In this document: one piece after another, positions 43,204-52,150 of the stretch | How positions within the stretch are numbered: the stretch's first letter is position 1 | How the letters are laid out: each line of letters starts with the position of its first letter | Assembly: GCF_036013645.1 (NCBI RefSeq) | Contig: NZ_CP107869.1 | Span: forward strand, 5,642,001-5,706,000 | Origin: Streptomyces sp. NBC_00490 | GTDB taxonomy: Bacteria; Actinomycetota; Actinomycetes; Streptomycetales; Streptomycetaceae | DNA length: 64,000 nt | Direction: 5' to 3' | Position numbers and translations under genes: made by a program | Notes under the pieces: generated by a model | Told to the model about the DNA's origin: nothing | What the model saw: only the letters and a program-made list of their open reading frames with translations | Databases searched by the model: none

Positions 43204-43989
43204 GTGAGTGCGGAAGTTGTCCACAGGCTGGGGGTGATCGCGGGCGCCGTGACGGTGCTCGCGTGGCTCGCCCGGTGTGCGGAGGGGACGCGGCGGGAGC
43301 GGCGGCTTCGGCGGCGGCTGACACGGCTGGTGGCCAGGGAGGTCGTGCCGGTCGGACCTCGGGGGAAGGCACGGAAGGTCGTGCGGCGCTGGTCGCCCTC
43401 GCTGGGCGCGGTGGCCGGCGGGTGGGTGCTGGTCGGTGGGGTCGCCGGTGTCGTGGTGGGGCTGGTCGTCGCGGTGGGGCTGTGGTGGTGGCGGGGCCGA
43501 CAGGGCACCGAGGAGCCCGGGGAGTCGTACGACGTCGCGGAGGCGGTACGGCAACTCCCGCTCGCCGCCGATCTGCTGGCGGCCTGTATCGCGGCCGGCG
43601 CGGGTCCGGTGATCGCGGCGCGGGCGGTGGGCGAGGCGCTGGGCGGGCCGGTCGGGGAGGGGCTCGCGCGGGGTGCGGCGGAGGTACGGCTGGGCGGTCC
43701 GCCGGGCGAGGCATGGCGACGGCTGGCGTCGATGCCGGGTGCCGGTCCGCTGGCGCGGCTGCTGGAACGGGCCGATGTGTCCGGGCTCCCGGCGGCGGTA
43801 CCGGTCGCACGGCTCGCGGCGGAGGCCCGCGCCGAGTGGACGCGCACCGCGACGGCACGGGCCCGGCGGGCGGCGGTCATGGTGACCGCGCCGGTGGGGC
43901 TGTGCTTCCTGCCCGCGTTCATCGCGGTCGGTGTGCTGCCCGTGGTGATCGGCCTGGCCGGCGGGGTGCTGGCAGGGGGTGGTCGATGA
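43204..43989 (+). CDS. tadC: TadC-like inner-membrane platform protein
   Basis: This 261-residue second GspF-domain protein has helices at about 8-25 and 75-95, then EAVRQLPLAADLLAACIAAGAGPVIAARAVG of the GspF domain and a C-terminal double helix. The GTG at 43204 has GGAAAGG eight bases upstream; a GTG at 43180 would add eight residues. It pairs with TadB to form the platform. Confidence 0.88.
   Translation: MSAEVVHRLGVIAGAVTVLAWLARCAEGTRRERRLRRRLTRLVAREVVPVGPRGKARKVVRRWSPSLGAVAGGWVLVGGVAGVVVGLVVAVGLWWWRGRQGTEEPGESYDVAEAVRQLPLAADLLAACIAAGAGPVIAARAVGEALGGPVGEGLARGAAEVRLGGPPGEAWRRLASMPGAGPLARLLERADVSGLPAAVPVARLAAEARAEWTRTATARARRAAVMVTAPVGLCFLPAFIAVGVLPVVIGLAGGVLAGGGR
43217..43225 (+). promoter_or_regulatory. 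DnaA-box-like TTGTCCACA inside tadC start
   Basis: A third exact 9-mer lies in the first codons of tadC (after GTG 43204). Being within coding sequence it may be chance. Confidence 0.2.
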
Positions 43990-44074
43990 CGGGACGGGCC
44001 CGGAGCGACGGCAAGTGACCGAACGACAGCAGTCAACACAAGCGACTCATACAGCGACTCATACGGGGGTTGAG

Positions 44075-44284
44075 ATGTACAAGGCAGTGCGGGCACGGAT
44101 GCGTGCCCTGGTGTGCGGGGCACGTGCGGCGCGGCGGGACGCGGGGATGGTCACGTCCGAGTACGCGATGGGGATCATCGCGGCGGTGGCGTTCGCGGCC
44201 GTCCTCTACAAGGTGGTGACCAGCGGAGCGGTCAGCGCGGAGCTGCAGGGCATCGTGAAGCAGGCACTCGATGCGCGGATGTGA
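44075..44284 (+). CDS. Flp-type prepilin-like protein (DUF4244)
   Basis: This 69-residue protein starts with a basic leader, then Gly24 followed by Met-Val-Thr-Ser-Glu29-Tyr30 and a hydrophobic helix (AMGIIAAVAFAAVLYKVV). This is the Flp prepilin processing pattern G/xxxxEY: a prepilin peptidase would cut after Gly24. It is the only pilin-like gene seen and is most likely the main fibre subunit. A 12-base direct repeat (AGCGACTCATAC twice, 44040-44063) precedes it. The gene sits in the tad operon between tadC and tadE. Confidence 0.9.
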   Translation: MYKAVRARMRALVCGARAARRDAGMVTSEYAMGIIAAVAFAAVLYKVVTSGAVSAELQGIVKQALDARM

Positions 44285-44630
44285 ACGAGGCCGCGCGGAC
44301 CGGGGGTTCGTGACGGCGGAGTCGGCGGTGGTGCTGCCCGTGCTGGTGATGTTCGCGACGGCGCTGGTGTGGGGGCTGCTCGTGGTGGCCGCGCAGATCC
44401 AGTGCGTGGACGCGGCGCGCACGGGGGCCCGGGCGGCGGCGCGGCAGGATCCGGCAGACGCGGTCGTCGAGGTGGCCCGCGAGGCGGCACCGCGCGGTGC
44501 GCAGGTCACGGTCAGCCGGGAGGAGGAGCAGGTCCGGGTGGTGGTCGTGGCGCGGCCGCCGATGCTGGGACGGCTGCCCCTCGACGTGCGGGAGGAGGCG
44601 GTGGCGTCGGTGGAGGGGGCGGGCCCATGA
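44271..44630 (+). CDS. tadE: TadE-like pseudopilin
   Basis: This 119-residue TadE-family protein has the family pattern near its N-terminus: DRGFVTAESAVVLPVLVMFATALVWGLL (Glu17). The small domain beyond the helix is exposed outside. It overlaps the DUF4244 gene by 14 bases and the next TadE-like gene by four. Minor pseudopilin function is inferred from the family. Confidence 0.88.
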   Translation: MRGCERGRADRGFVTAESAVVLPVLVMFATALVWGLLVVAAQIQCVDAARTGARAAARQDPADAVVEVAREAAPRGAQVTVSREEEQVRVVVVARPPMLGRLPLDVREEAVASVEGAGP

Positions 44631-45193
44631 GGAGGGGCTTCCCGTGGTGCCGGAGTTCTGCCTCGTGGCCGACCTGGGAGGAGGGGCTCGCGCGGCGGCG
44701 GGGTCTCGCCCGCGACCGGGGTTCCGCCACCGTCTGGAGCGTCGGTGCGATCGCCGTGCTGTGTGTGGTGTTCGGGGTCGTGCTCGCCCTGGGGCAGGCT
44801 GTCGTGGTCCGGCACCGGGCGGCCGGGGGCGCGGATCTGGCGGCGCTCGCGGCGGCGGACCACTGGGCGGAGGGCGGCGAGGGGGCCTGCGCCCGGGCGG
44901 AGCGGGTGGCCCGGGCCCAGGGCGCCCGGCTCGCGCGGTGCGTGATCGTGGGCGAGACCTCGGACGTGACGGCGACGGCGGGCCGGGGGCCGTTCGCTGC
45001 GGAGGTCAGGGCACGGGCGGGGCCGGCGGACCTGCCCCTTCCGGTATCGGCGGAGCTGTCGTCACCCGCGGAGCTGCCTCTTCCGGGACCGGCTGGGCCG
45101 CCCCCTCCGGCACCGGGTCCTGTCGAGCCGGTTCCGGCGGCTCCCCCTCCGTCTCGGGCTTCTCCTCCGGCGCCCCCCGCAACAGCACGGTGA
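44627..45193 (+). CDS. Rv3654c-type TadE-like protein with Pro-rich tail
   Basis: This 188-residue protein has a RDRGSATVWSVGAIAVLCVVFGVVLALGQAVVVRHRAAGGADLAALAAAD segment, typical of the Rv3654c/TadG-like family: an N-terminal membrane helix followed by conserved GADLAALAAAD. The last 50 residues are Pro/Ala/Ser-rich. Its 3' end (45006-45193) overlaps the C-terminal coding end of the helicase on the opposite strand by 188 bases, so the tail is constrained by both genes or is dispensable. Confidence 0.85.
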   Translation: MRRGFPWCRSSASWPTWEEGLARRRGLARDRGSATVWSVGAIAVLCVVFGVVLALGQAVVVRHRAAGGADLAALAAADHWAEGGEGACARAERVARAQGARLARCVIVGETSDVTATAGRGPFAAEVRARAGPADLPLPVSAELSSPAELPLPGPAGPPPPAPGPVEPVPAAPPPSRASPPAPPATAR

Positions 45194-47531
45194 GCAACCG
45201 CACCGCCCCCCTCTTGTGCAGCGGGTCGTTCCCGTTGCCGCACTTGGGGGACTGGATGCAGGACGGGCAGCCGGCGTCGCACTCGCAGGCGGCGATGGCC
45301 TGGCGGGTGGCGGTGAGCCAGGCGCGGGCGGTGTGGAAGGCGCGCTCGGCGAATCCCGCGCCGCCGGGGTGGCCGTCGTAGACGAAGACCGTGGGGAGCA
45401 GGGTGTCGGGGTGCAGCGGGATCGAGACGCCGCCGATGTCCCAGCGGTCGCACGTCGCGAACAGCGGCAGCATGCCGATCGAGGCGTGTTCCGCCGCGTG
45501 CAGGGCGCCGCCGAGGATCTCCGGGTTGATGCGGGCCTCGTCCAACTGGTCCTCGGTGACCGTCCACCACACCGCGCGGGTGCGGAGCGTACGAGGAGGG
45601 AGGTCGAGTTTCGTCTCGCCGAGGACCTCGCCGGTGATCAGGCGTCTGCGGAGGAAGGAGACGACCTGGTTGGTGACCTCGACCGAGCCGTAGCACAACC
45701 GGCCCTCGCCCCAGGGGACTTCGACGTCCGTCTCCAGGACGGAGACGGCCGTCGTGTCGCGGGCCACCGTCGAGTACGTCGGGTTCGCCTCCTCGACCAG
45801 GGCGACCGAGTCCTCCAGGTCCAGGGACCGGACGAGGTAGGTGCGGCCCTGGTGGAGGTGGACCGCGCCCTCGTGGACGGTCGTGTGCGCGGCGCCCGCG
45901 TCGACCGTGCCCAGGAGGCGGCCCGTGCCGGACTCCACGATCTGGACCGGGTTGCCGCCCCCGCCGCGGATGTCGGTGAGGTCGGCGGCCCGTTCCCGGC
46001 GGGTCCAGTGCCAGGCCTTGGTGCGGCGGCGCAGGAGTTTCGCGGCCTCCAACTGCGGGAGCAGGGCCGCGGTCTCCGGGCCGAACAGGGCCAGGTCGTC
46101 GTCGGTCAGCGGCATTTCCGCCGCCGCCGCGCACAAGTGCGGTGCCAGGACGTACGGGTTGTCGGGGTCCAGGACCGTCGACTCCACCGGCTGGTCGAAG
46201 AGGGCCTCGGGGTGGTGGACGAGGTAGGTGTCCAGGGGGTCGTCGCGGGCGACCAGGACGGCCAGGGCGCCCTGACCGGAGCGGCCCGCGCGGCCGGCCT
46301 GCTGCCACAGGGACGCGCGCGTGCCCGGGTAGCCGGCGATGATCACGGCGTCCAGGCCGGAGACGTCGATGCCGAGTTCGAGCGCGGTCGTCGCGGCAAG
46401 GCCCAGCAACTCTCCCGAGTGGAGGGCCTGTTCCAGGGCGCGGCGTTCCTCGGGGAGGTAGCCGCCGCGGTAGGCCGCCACGCGTCGGGCCAGCGAGCGG
46501 TCGATCTCGGCCAGCCGCTCCTGGGCGATGACCGCGACGAGCTCGGCGCCGCGCCGTGAGCGGACGAAGGCGACCGAGCGGACGCCCTGCACGGTCAGAT
46601 CCGTGAGCAGGTCGGCGGTTTCGGCCGTGGCGGTACGGCGGACCGGGGCGCCCTTCTCGCCCTGCATCTCGGTGAGCGGGGGCTCCCAGAGGGCGAACAC
46701 CAGTTCACCGCGCGGCGAGGCGTCGTCGGCCACCTCGACCACCGGGAGGCCGGTGAGGCGGCGGGCGGCGACCGAGGGCTCGGCGGCGGTCGCGGAGGCC
46801 AGCAGGAAGACGGGAGAGGCGCCGTAGCGGGCGCAGAGACGGCGCAGCCGGCGCAGCACCTGGGCGACGTGGGAGCCGAACACGCCGCGGTAGGTGTGGA
46901 CCTCGTCGATGACGACGTACTTGAGCGACTTCAGGAAGGAGGACCAGCGGGGGTGGGACGGGAGGATGCCGCGGTGCAGCATGTCCGGGTTGGTCAGCAC
47001 GTAGTTGGCGTACTGGCGGATCCACTCGCGTTCCTCGAACGGGGTGTCACCGTCGTAGACCGCAGGTCGAACTGAATTGCCCAGCGGTTGTGAAAGTTCC
47101 TTCACGGAACGCCACTGGTCCGCCGCGAGCGCCTTCGTGGGGGCGAGGTACAGCGCCGTGGCCCCGCGGCCGTTCGGGGCCTCCGAGCCGTCCAGGAGGG
47201 CCGTCAGGACGGGCGTGAGGTAGGCCAGGGACTTGCCGGAGGCCGTACCGGTCGCCACCACCACCGAGTCGCCGTCGAGGGCGTGCTCGGCCGCCTGTGC
47301 CTGGTGGGCCCAGGGGTGTTCGACACCCGCGGCCTGCACCGCGGCGATGACCTCCGAACGAATCCGGTCAGGCCAGACGGCATGGCGACCCTCGCGCGGG
47401 GGCAAGTGCTCCGTATGAGTGATGCGCGCAGCCCGACTCGGCCCGGAGGCGAGCCGGTGCAGGACCGTACCCGGTTCCGGCCGGGAGACGGGTTCCGCCG
47501 AGGATCGATCGGTTCGGTGATTCTTGGCCAT
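45006..47531 (-). CDS. DEAD/DEAH-box helicase (MrfA/Hrq1-like)
   Basis: This 841-residue superfamily 2 helicase has Walker A ATGTASGKSL, DEVH box in VIDEVHTYRGVFGSHVAQVLRRL, SAT motif and QQAGRAGRSGQGALAV (motif VI). It resembles the Hrq1/MrfA DUF1998 group: near its C-terminus, four cysteines in CECDAGCPSCIQSPKC bind zinc. These enzymes repair DNA damaged by cross-linking drugs in relatives. ATG 47531 is taken as the start. The C-terminal tail overlaps a TadE-like gene. Confidence 0.9.
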   Translation of the reverse strand: MAKNHRTDRSSAEPVSRPEPGTVLHRLASGPSRAARITHTEHLPPREGRHAVWPDRIRSEVIAAVQAAGVEHPWAHQAQAAEHALDGDSVVVATGTASGKSLAYLTPVLTALLDGSEAPNGRGATALYLAPTKALAADQWRSVKELSQPLGNSVRPAVYDGDTPFEEREWIRQYANYVLTNPDMLHRGILPSHPRWSSFLKSLKYVVIDEVHTYRGVFGSHVAQVLRRLRRLCARYGASPVFLLASATAAEPSVAARRLTGLPVVEVADDASPRGELVFALWEPPLTEMQGEKGAPVRRTATAETADLLTDLTVQGVRSVAFVRSRRGAELVAVIAQERLAEIDRSLARRVAAYRGGYLPEERRALEQALHSGELLGLAATTALELGIDVSGLDAVIIAGYPGTRASLWQQAGRAGRSGQGALAVLVARDDPLDTYLVHHPEALFDQPVESTVLDPDNPYVLAPHLCAAAAEMPLTDDDLALFGPETAALLPQLEAAKLLRRRTKAWHWTRRERAADLTDIRGGGGNPVQIVESGTGRLLGTVDAGAAHTTVHEGAVHLHQGRTYLVRSLDLEDSVALVEEANPTYSTVARDTTAVSVLETDVEVPWGEGRLCYGSVEVTNQVVSFLRRRLITGEVLGETKLDLPPRTLRTRAVWWTVTEDQLDEARINPEILGGALHAAEHASIGMLPLFATCDRWDIGGVSIPLHPDTLLPTVFVYDGHPGGAGFAERAFHTARAWLTATRQAIAACECDAGCPSCIQSPKCGNGNDPLHKRGAVRLLTVLLRGAPEEKPETEGEPPEPARQDPVPEGAAQPVPEEAAPRVTTAPPIPEGAGPPAPPVP

Positions 47532-47694
47532 CGGCACCGAGTGTGTCACTGGCGTGACGGACAATGGGACCAAGGCGTCGTGCACGCCTGCCGTAAGTGA
47601 TTGAATGCCATCGCGGCTGGCGAACCGTCCTGGGGGCTTCAAGCCGAGGTGTCCCGCGGGACGACCGCTCGAGTAGCAAGGTGCTGGAGGATCC

Positions 47695-48036
47695 GTGGAC
47701 CTGTCCCTGTCGACCCGAACCGTCGGCGATCGCACGGTCGTCGAGGTCGGTGGCGAAATCGACGTATATACCGCGCCCAAGCTGCGCGAGCAGCTGGTCG
47801 AGCTGGTGAACGACGGGAGTTTCCACCTCGTCGTCGACATGGAGGGCGTGGACTTCCTCGACTCCACCGGGCTCGGCGTACTGGTCGGCGGACTGAAGCG
47901 GGTGCGTGCCCATGAGGGCTCGCTGCGCCTGGTCTGCAACCAGGAGCGCATTCTCAAGATCTTCCGCATCACCGGTCTCACCAAGGTGTTCCCGATCCAC
48001 ACCTCGGTGGACGAAGCGGTGGCGGCCACCGACTGA
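47695..48036 (+). CDS. bldG: BldG, STAS anti-sigma factor antagonist
   Basis: This 113-residue STAS protein has the motif [12 protein letters not shown] with Ser57, the site reported to be phosphorylated in BldG. GTG start follows GGAGG. BldG is needed for aerial hyphae and antibiotic formation in Streptomyces and releases a sigma factor by binding its anti-sigma factor when unphosphorylated. The next gene encodes a candidate ATP-binding partner. The length is identical to S. coelicolor BldG as I remember it. Confidence 0.96.
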   Translation: MDLSLSTRTVGDRTVVEVGGEIDVYTAPKLREQLVELVNDGSFHLVVDMEGVDFLDSTGLGVLVGGLKRVRAHEGSLRLVCNQERILKIFRITGLTKVFPIHTSVDEAVAATD

Positions 48037-48152
48037 CCCACCGGCCCGGGCGCGGGAAAAGGACCGCTCCCGGGACGGCAGTAGTACATGGGGGTCCCGG
48101 CTTTCGGCAGCCCGGTCCCCCGACAGCACGCCCGTAGTTCCGAGGGGGATGC

Positions 48153-48590
48153 ATGGCCACCGTTGAACTCCGCTTCAGCGCGCTGCCCGAGCACGTCCGC
48201 ACCGCCCGTCTGGTGGCGGCGGCGGTGGCGCGCAGGGCCGGGGTGGACGAGGCCGTTCTCGACGAGGTCAGGCTCGCCGTCGGCGAGGCCTGCTCCCGTG
48301 CCGTCGGACTGCACCAGAACAGCGGCATCACCTCACCGGTGAAGGTGCTGCTCATCGAGGAGGAGAAGCAGTTCTCCATCGAGGTGGGCGACGAGGCGCC
48401 GCGCTCGGCCCCGGGTGACCGGGCGCCGGGTGGGGCCGCCGAGGACGTGGACGTGGAGACCGACGAGGACGAGATGGGCCTCGCGGTGATCAGCGGCCTC
48501 GTGGACGACGTGGAGGTCACCGCAGGGGAGCACGGCGGGTCGATCCGTATGACTTGGCCGACCACTCCGCCGGCCGCGACGCTTCCCTGA
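48153..48590 (+). CDS. ATP-binding anti-sigma-type protein, BldG partner
   Basis: This 145-residue protein has a HATPase_c (RsbW/SpoIIAB-like) fold, with the N-box LDEVRLAVGEACSRAV and a later DEMGLAVISGLVDDVEV. An acidic low-complexity loop precedes the lid motif. Members phosphorylate STAS antagonists and may bind sigma factors; position suggests BldG is the partner. Start at ATG 48153 follows GAGGGGG. Confidence 0.9.
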   Translation: MATVELRFSALPEHVRTARLVAAAVARRAGVDEAVLDEVRLAVGEACSRAVGLHQNSGITSPVKVLLIEEEKQFSIEVGDEAPRSAPGDRAPGGAAEDVDVETDEDEMGLAVISGLVDDVEVTAGEHGGSIRMTWPTTPPAATLP

Positions 48591-48613
48591 TCTCACCGTC
48601 GTAGAAGACCTCG

Positions 48614-48646
48614 AGGGCCCTGCTCAGCAGGGCCCTTTCTTCTTTT
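48614..48646 (+). terminator. Rho-independent terminator after the bldG operon
   Basis: A perfect 11-bp stem (AGGGCCCTGCT with its complement and one-base loop), followed by TTCTTCTTTT. It starts 24 bases past the anti-sigma stop codon. Confidence 0.92.
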
Positions 48647-48865
48647 CTCCGAATTCGTGAAAGAATTCACGATCAATCGCCCGATAATTCGATCAAGCGT
48701 CAATGCCTTTGGGGCATTAGCTCTTTCGGGTTCAGTGTGGTGACTCGATCATTTGCTGAAGAGCGTCTGAAGGCTAATTCCGTTTACCGCGCACTGTTTT
48801 GATCAGGTTCCGCTACCTACAATCCGTCCACATCTTGAGCTCAGCACAGGCGTCAAGGAGGACGA
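48647..48865 (+). promoter_or_regulatory. AT-rich hppA upstream region
   Basis: About 220 AT-rich bases before hppA carry a 7-bp inverted repeat TCGTGAA/TTCACGA (48655-48672) and a possible -10 box TACAAT (48818-48823). AAGGAGG precedes the start. This is likely the hppA promoter region. Confidence 0.5.
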
Positions 48866-51277
48866 ATGGCGGGGCTTTCTACCCCTCATCAGTTGGACCA
48901 TCCCACTTCCCTCGCAGCCGCGGTCCTGACGGACGACAACCGGATCATCATCTGGGTGATCGCCGCCGTCGCACTGGCCGCGCTCGTGGTCGCGGGCATC
49001 CTGGTACGCCAGGTGCTCGCGGCGGGCGAGGGCACCGACAGCATGAAAAAGATCGCGACAGCGATCCAGGAAGGTGCGAACGCCTATCTGGCCAGGCAGA
49101 TGCGCACGCTCGGCGTTTTCGCCGTGGTCGTGTTCTTCCTGCTCATGCTGCTGCCCGCGGACGACTGGAATCAGCGCGCCGGTCGATCCGTCTTCTTCTT
49201 GATCGGCGCGGCGTTCTCGGCGGGCACCGGCTATATCGGCATGTGGCTCGCCGTGCGCAGCAATGTGCGCGTCGCCGCGGCGGCACGGGAAGCGACCCCT
49301 GCGGAAGGTGAGCCGGAAAAGGATCTCACCGCCGTCTCGCACAAGGCAATGAAGATCGCTTTCCGCACGGGCGGCGTCGTCGGCATGTTCACGGTGGGGC
49401 TCGGTCTGCTGGGCGCCTCGTGTGTCGTGCTGGTGTACGCGGCCGACGCACCGAAGGTGCTCGAGGGCTTCGGCCTCGGGGCCGCGCTGATCGCCATGTT
49501 CATGCGTGTCGGCGGCGGCATCTTCACCAAGGCCGCCGACGTCGGCGCCGACCTGGTCGGCAAGGTCGAGCAGGGCATTCCGGAGGACGACCCGCGCAAT
49601 GCCGCGACCATCGCCGACAACGTGGGCGACAACGTCGGCGACTGCGCGGGCATGGCGGCCGACCTCTTCGAGTCGTACGCCGTGACCCTGGTGGCCGCGC
49701 TGATCCTCGGTTCGGCGGCCTTCGGCGACGCCGGACTCGCCTTCCCGCTGATCGTGCCGGCGATCGGTGTGATCACCGCGATGATCGGCATCTTCGCGGT
49801 CGCCCCGCGCAGGTCCGACCGCAGCGGGATGTCCGCGATCAACCGCGGGTTCTTCATCTCCGCGGTGATCTCGCTCGTGCTGGTGGCGGTCGCCGTCTTC
49901 GTCTATCTGCCGTCGTCGTACGCCGACTTCAGGGGCGAGGGCGTCACCGACAGCGGCATCCTCGGCAAGGACGGCGACCCGCGGGTCCTCGCCCTCGTCG
50001 CGGTGGCGATCGGCATCGTGCTCGCCGCCGTCATCCAGCAGCTGACCGGCTACTTCACCGAGACCACCCGGCGTCCCGTCCGGGACATCGGGAAGTCCTC
50101 GCTCACCGGCCCGGCCACCGTCGTCCTCGCCGGTATCTCGATCGGCCTCGAATCGGCCGTCTACACCGCCCTGTTGATCGGCCTCGGCGTCTACGGGGCC
50201 TTCCTGCTCGGCGGTACGTCGATCATGCTGGCGCTGTTCGCGGTGGCACTGGCCGGCACCGGCCTGCTCACCACGGTCGGTGTGATCGTCGCCATGGACA
50301 CCTTCGGGCCGGTCTCCGACAACGCGCAGGGCATCGCCGAGATGTCCGGTGACGTCGAGGGCGCGGGCGCGCAGGTGCTCACCAACCTGGACGCGGTCGG
50401 CAACACCACCAAGGCCATCACCAAGGGCATCGCCATCGCCACCGCCGTCCTGGCGGCGTCGGCGCTCTTCGGGTCCTACCGCGACGCGATCACGACCGGC
50501 GCGCAGGACGTCGGCGAGAAGCTGTCCGGCGAGGGTGCGCCGATGAGCCTGATGATGGACATCTCGCAGCCCAACAACCTCGTCGGTCTCATCGCGGGCG
50601 CGGCGGTCGTCTTCCTCTTCTCGGGGCTCGCGATCAACGCCGTGTCGCGGTCGGCGGGCTCCGTGGTCTACGAGGTGCGGCGGCAGTTCCGCGAGCACCC
50701 CGGGATCATGGACTACAGCGAGAAGCCGGAGTACGGCAAGGTCGTCGACATCTGCACCAGGGACGCCCTGCGGGAGCTCACCACGCCCGGACTGCTCGCG
50801 GTGCTGGCGCCCATCTTCATCGGGTTCACGCTCGGTGTCGGCGCGCTCGGCTCGTTCCTGGCGGGCGCGATCGGGGCGGGCACGCTCATGGCGGTGTTCC
50901 TCGCCAACTCCGGCGGAGCCTGGGACAACGCCAAGAAGCTCGTCGAGGACGGTCACCACGGCGGCAAGGGCAGCGAGGCCCACGCCGCGACGGTGATCGG
51001 TGACACCGTCGGCGACCCCTTCAAGGACACCGCCGGTCCCGCGATCAACCCCCTGCTGAAGGTGATGAACCTGGTGGCGCTGCTCATCGCGCCCGCGGTC
51101 ATCAAGTTCAGCTACGGCGAGGACAAGAGCATCGGCGTACGGATCACCATCGCCGTGCTCTCGTTCCTCGTGATCGTCGGCGCGGTCTATGTCTCCAAGC
51201 GGCGCGGGATCGCCGTAGGGGACGAGGAGGGTGCCAAGAGGTCGGTCAAGTCGGCCGATCCCGCGGTGGTTTCGTAG
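48866..51277 (+). CDS. hppA: Membrane proton-pumping pyrophosphatase
   Basis: This 803-residue membrane pyrophosphatase hydrolyses PPi and pumps H+ across the membrane. It has about sixteen helices and the substrate motif [21 protein letters not shown], followed by [31 protein letters not shown] shows Lys516 and Thr519 at the positions that mark K+-independent enzymes, which transport protons. The start has AAGGAGG. A strong hairpin follows the stop. Its low-GC upstream region probably contains the promoter. Confidence 0.95.
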   Translation: MAGLSTPHQLDHPTSLAAAVLTDDNRIIIWVIAAVALAALVVAGILVRQVLAAGEGTDSMKKIATAIQEGANAYLARQMRTLGVFAVVVFFLLMLLPADDWNQRAGRSVFFLIGAAFSAGTGYIGMWLAVRSNVRVAAAAREATPAEGEPEKDLTAVSHKAMKIAFRTGGVVGMFTVGLGLLGASCVVLVYAADAPKVLEGFGLGAALIAMFMRVGGGIFTKAADVGADLVGKVEQGIPEDDPRNAATIADNVGDNVGDCAGMAADLFESYAVTLVAALILGSAAFGDAGLAFPLIVPAIGVITAMIGIFAVAPRRSDRSGMSAINRGFFISAVISLVLVAVAVFVYLPSSYADFRGEGVTDSGILGKDGDPRVLALVAVAIGIVLAAVIQQLTGYFTETTRRPVRDIGKSSLTGPATVVLAGISIGLESAVYTALLIGLGVYGAFLLGGTSIMLALFAVALAGTGLLTTVGVIVAMDTFGPVSDNAQGIAEMSGDVEGAGAQVLTNLDAVGNTTKAITKGIAIATAVLAASALFGSYRDAITTGAQDVGEKLSGEGAPMSLMMDISQPNNLVGLIAGAAVVFLFSGLAINAVSRSAGSVVYEVRRQFREHPGIMDYSEKPEYGKVVDICTRDALRELTTPGLLAVLAPIFIGFTLGVGALGSFLAGAIGAGTLMAVFLANSGGAWDNAKKLVEDGHHGGKGSEAHAATVIGDTVGDPFKDTAGPAINPLLKVMNLVALLIAPAVIKFSYGEDKSIGVRITIAVLSFLVIVGAVYVSKRRGIAVGDEEGAKRSVKSADPAVVS

Positions 51278-51307
51278 GCGGTCATACGGGACGCCTGCTC
51301 ACGGGGC

Positions 51308-51341
51308 GGGCGGGGGGCGCGTACGGACGCGTTCCCCGCCC
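51308..51341 (+). terminator. Hairpin terminator after hppA
   Basis: A 15-bp stem (two G-U pairs) with loop ACGG starts 30 bases after the hppA stop. Confidence 0.75.
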
Positions 51342-51489
51342 GTTCCGTGTGTTCACGCCCTCCTCGTGAGCCTTCTCTCACTTGGTGCAAATGGCTTTAA
51401 TGCGTCACTTAACGGACACCCCATCTGTGGATGTTCTCCATCTGCCGTGTATGTTCCGGGGCCGAGGAGCCATGGAAGGGACCAATCCG

Positions 51490-52086
51490 GTGAACAAGAA
51501 GCTCGCGGCCGCGCTGTCCGGCGGTGCGGTACTGGCAATGGCGCTGTCGGCATGCAGCAGCGGTGACGACAACAGCGAGAAGCTGGACGCCTGGGCCAAG
51601 GAGGTCTGCAGCGCGGTACAGCCGCAGGCCAAGAAGATCGAGGCCGCCAATACGGCGATCCAGAAGCAGACCTCGGACAACAGCACGCCCAAGGACGTCC
51701 AGAAGACGGACTCCCAGGCCTTCCAGGACATGGCCGAGGCCTACAAGGCGATCGGGGCCGCCGTGCAGAAGGCCGGCGCGCCGGACACCGGGGACGCCAA
51801 GAACGCCGAGAAGAAGCAGCAGGACGCCGTCAAGGAGCTCAACACCCTCGCCGCGTCCTACGCCTCCCTGCAGAAGCAGGTCGACGACCTCAACACCAAG
51901 GACCAGGCGAAGTTCGCCGACGGCCTCAAGGACATCGCGACCGCGCTCGACAAGCTGAGCACCACCGGCAACGACGCCCTGCGCACCCTCGAGGAGGGCG
52001 ACGTCGGCAAGGCGATGGCGCAGCAGGAGAGCTGCAAGAGCGCGTCGGGCGCGCCGTCCGCCGCGCCGTCGGTCACCACCGGCTGA
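51490..52086 (+). CDS. Small lipoprotein of unknown function
   Basis: This 198-residue lipoprotein has a signal peptide with lipobox LSAC (Cys22). The mature part is almost all helical, rich in Lys, Ala, Gln and Asp with heptad-like spacing, so a coiled-coil or helical bundle is likely. There are two Cys in the mature region (EVCSAVQ and ESCKSA) that may form a disulfide. The GTG start follows GGAAGGGA. It has no assigned function. Confidence 0.85.
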   Translation: MNKKLAAALSGGAVLAMALSACSSGDDNSEKLDAWAKEVCSAVQPQAKKIEAANTAIQKQTSDNSTPKDVQKTDSQAFQDMAEAYKAIGAAVQKAGAPDTGDAKNAEKKQQDAVKELNTLAASYASLQKQVDDLNTKDQAKFADGLKDIATALDKLSTTGNDALRTLEEGDVGKAMAQQESCKSASGAPSAAPSVTTG

Positions 52087-52105
52087 CATCCACCCGTGCG
52101 TGATC

Positions 52106-52136
52106 CCGGCGCCGTAGGCATCGCCCGCGGCGCCGG
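52106..52136 (+). terminator. Hairpin after the lipoprotein gene
   Basis: An 8-bp stem (CCGGCGCC/GGCGCCGG) with 15-base loop lies 19 bases past the stop and ends just before the next gene's start. Confidence 0.5.
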
Positions 52137-52150
52137 TTCACAATGGGGTG

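Noticed and set aside
2803..43225. Replication origin suggested by DnaA-box 9-mers
   Set aside because: Only four isolated boxes across 40 kb, no clustering and no dnaA/dnaN nearby.
47532..48314. In-frame extension of the helicase to 48314
   Set aside because: It runs antisense through bldG and its partner; helicase homology starts after 47531.
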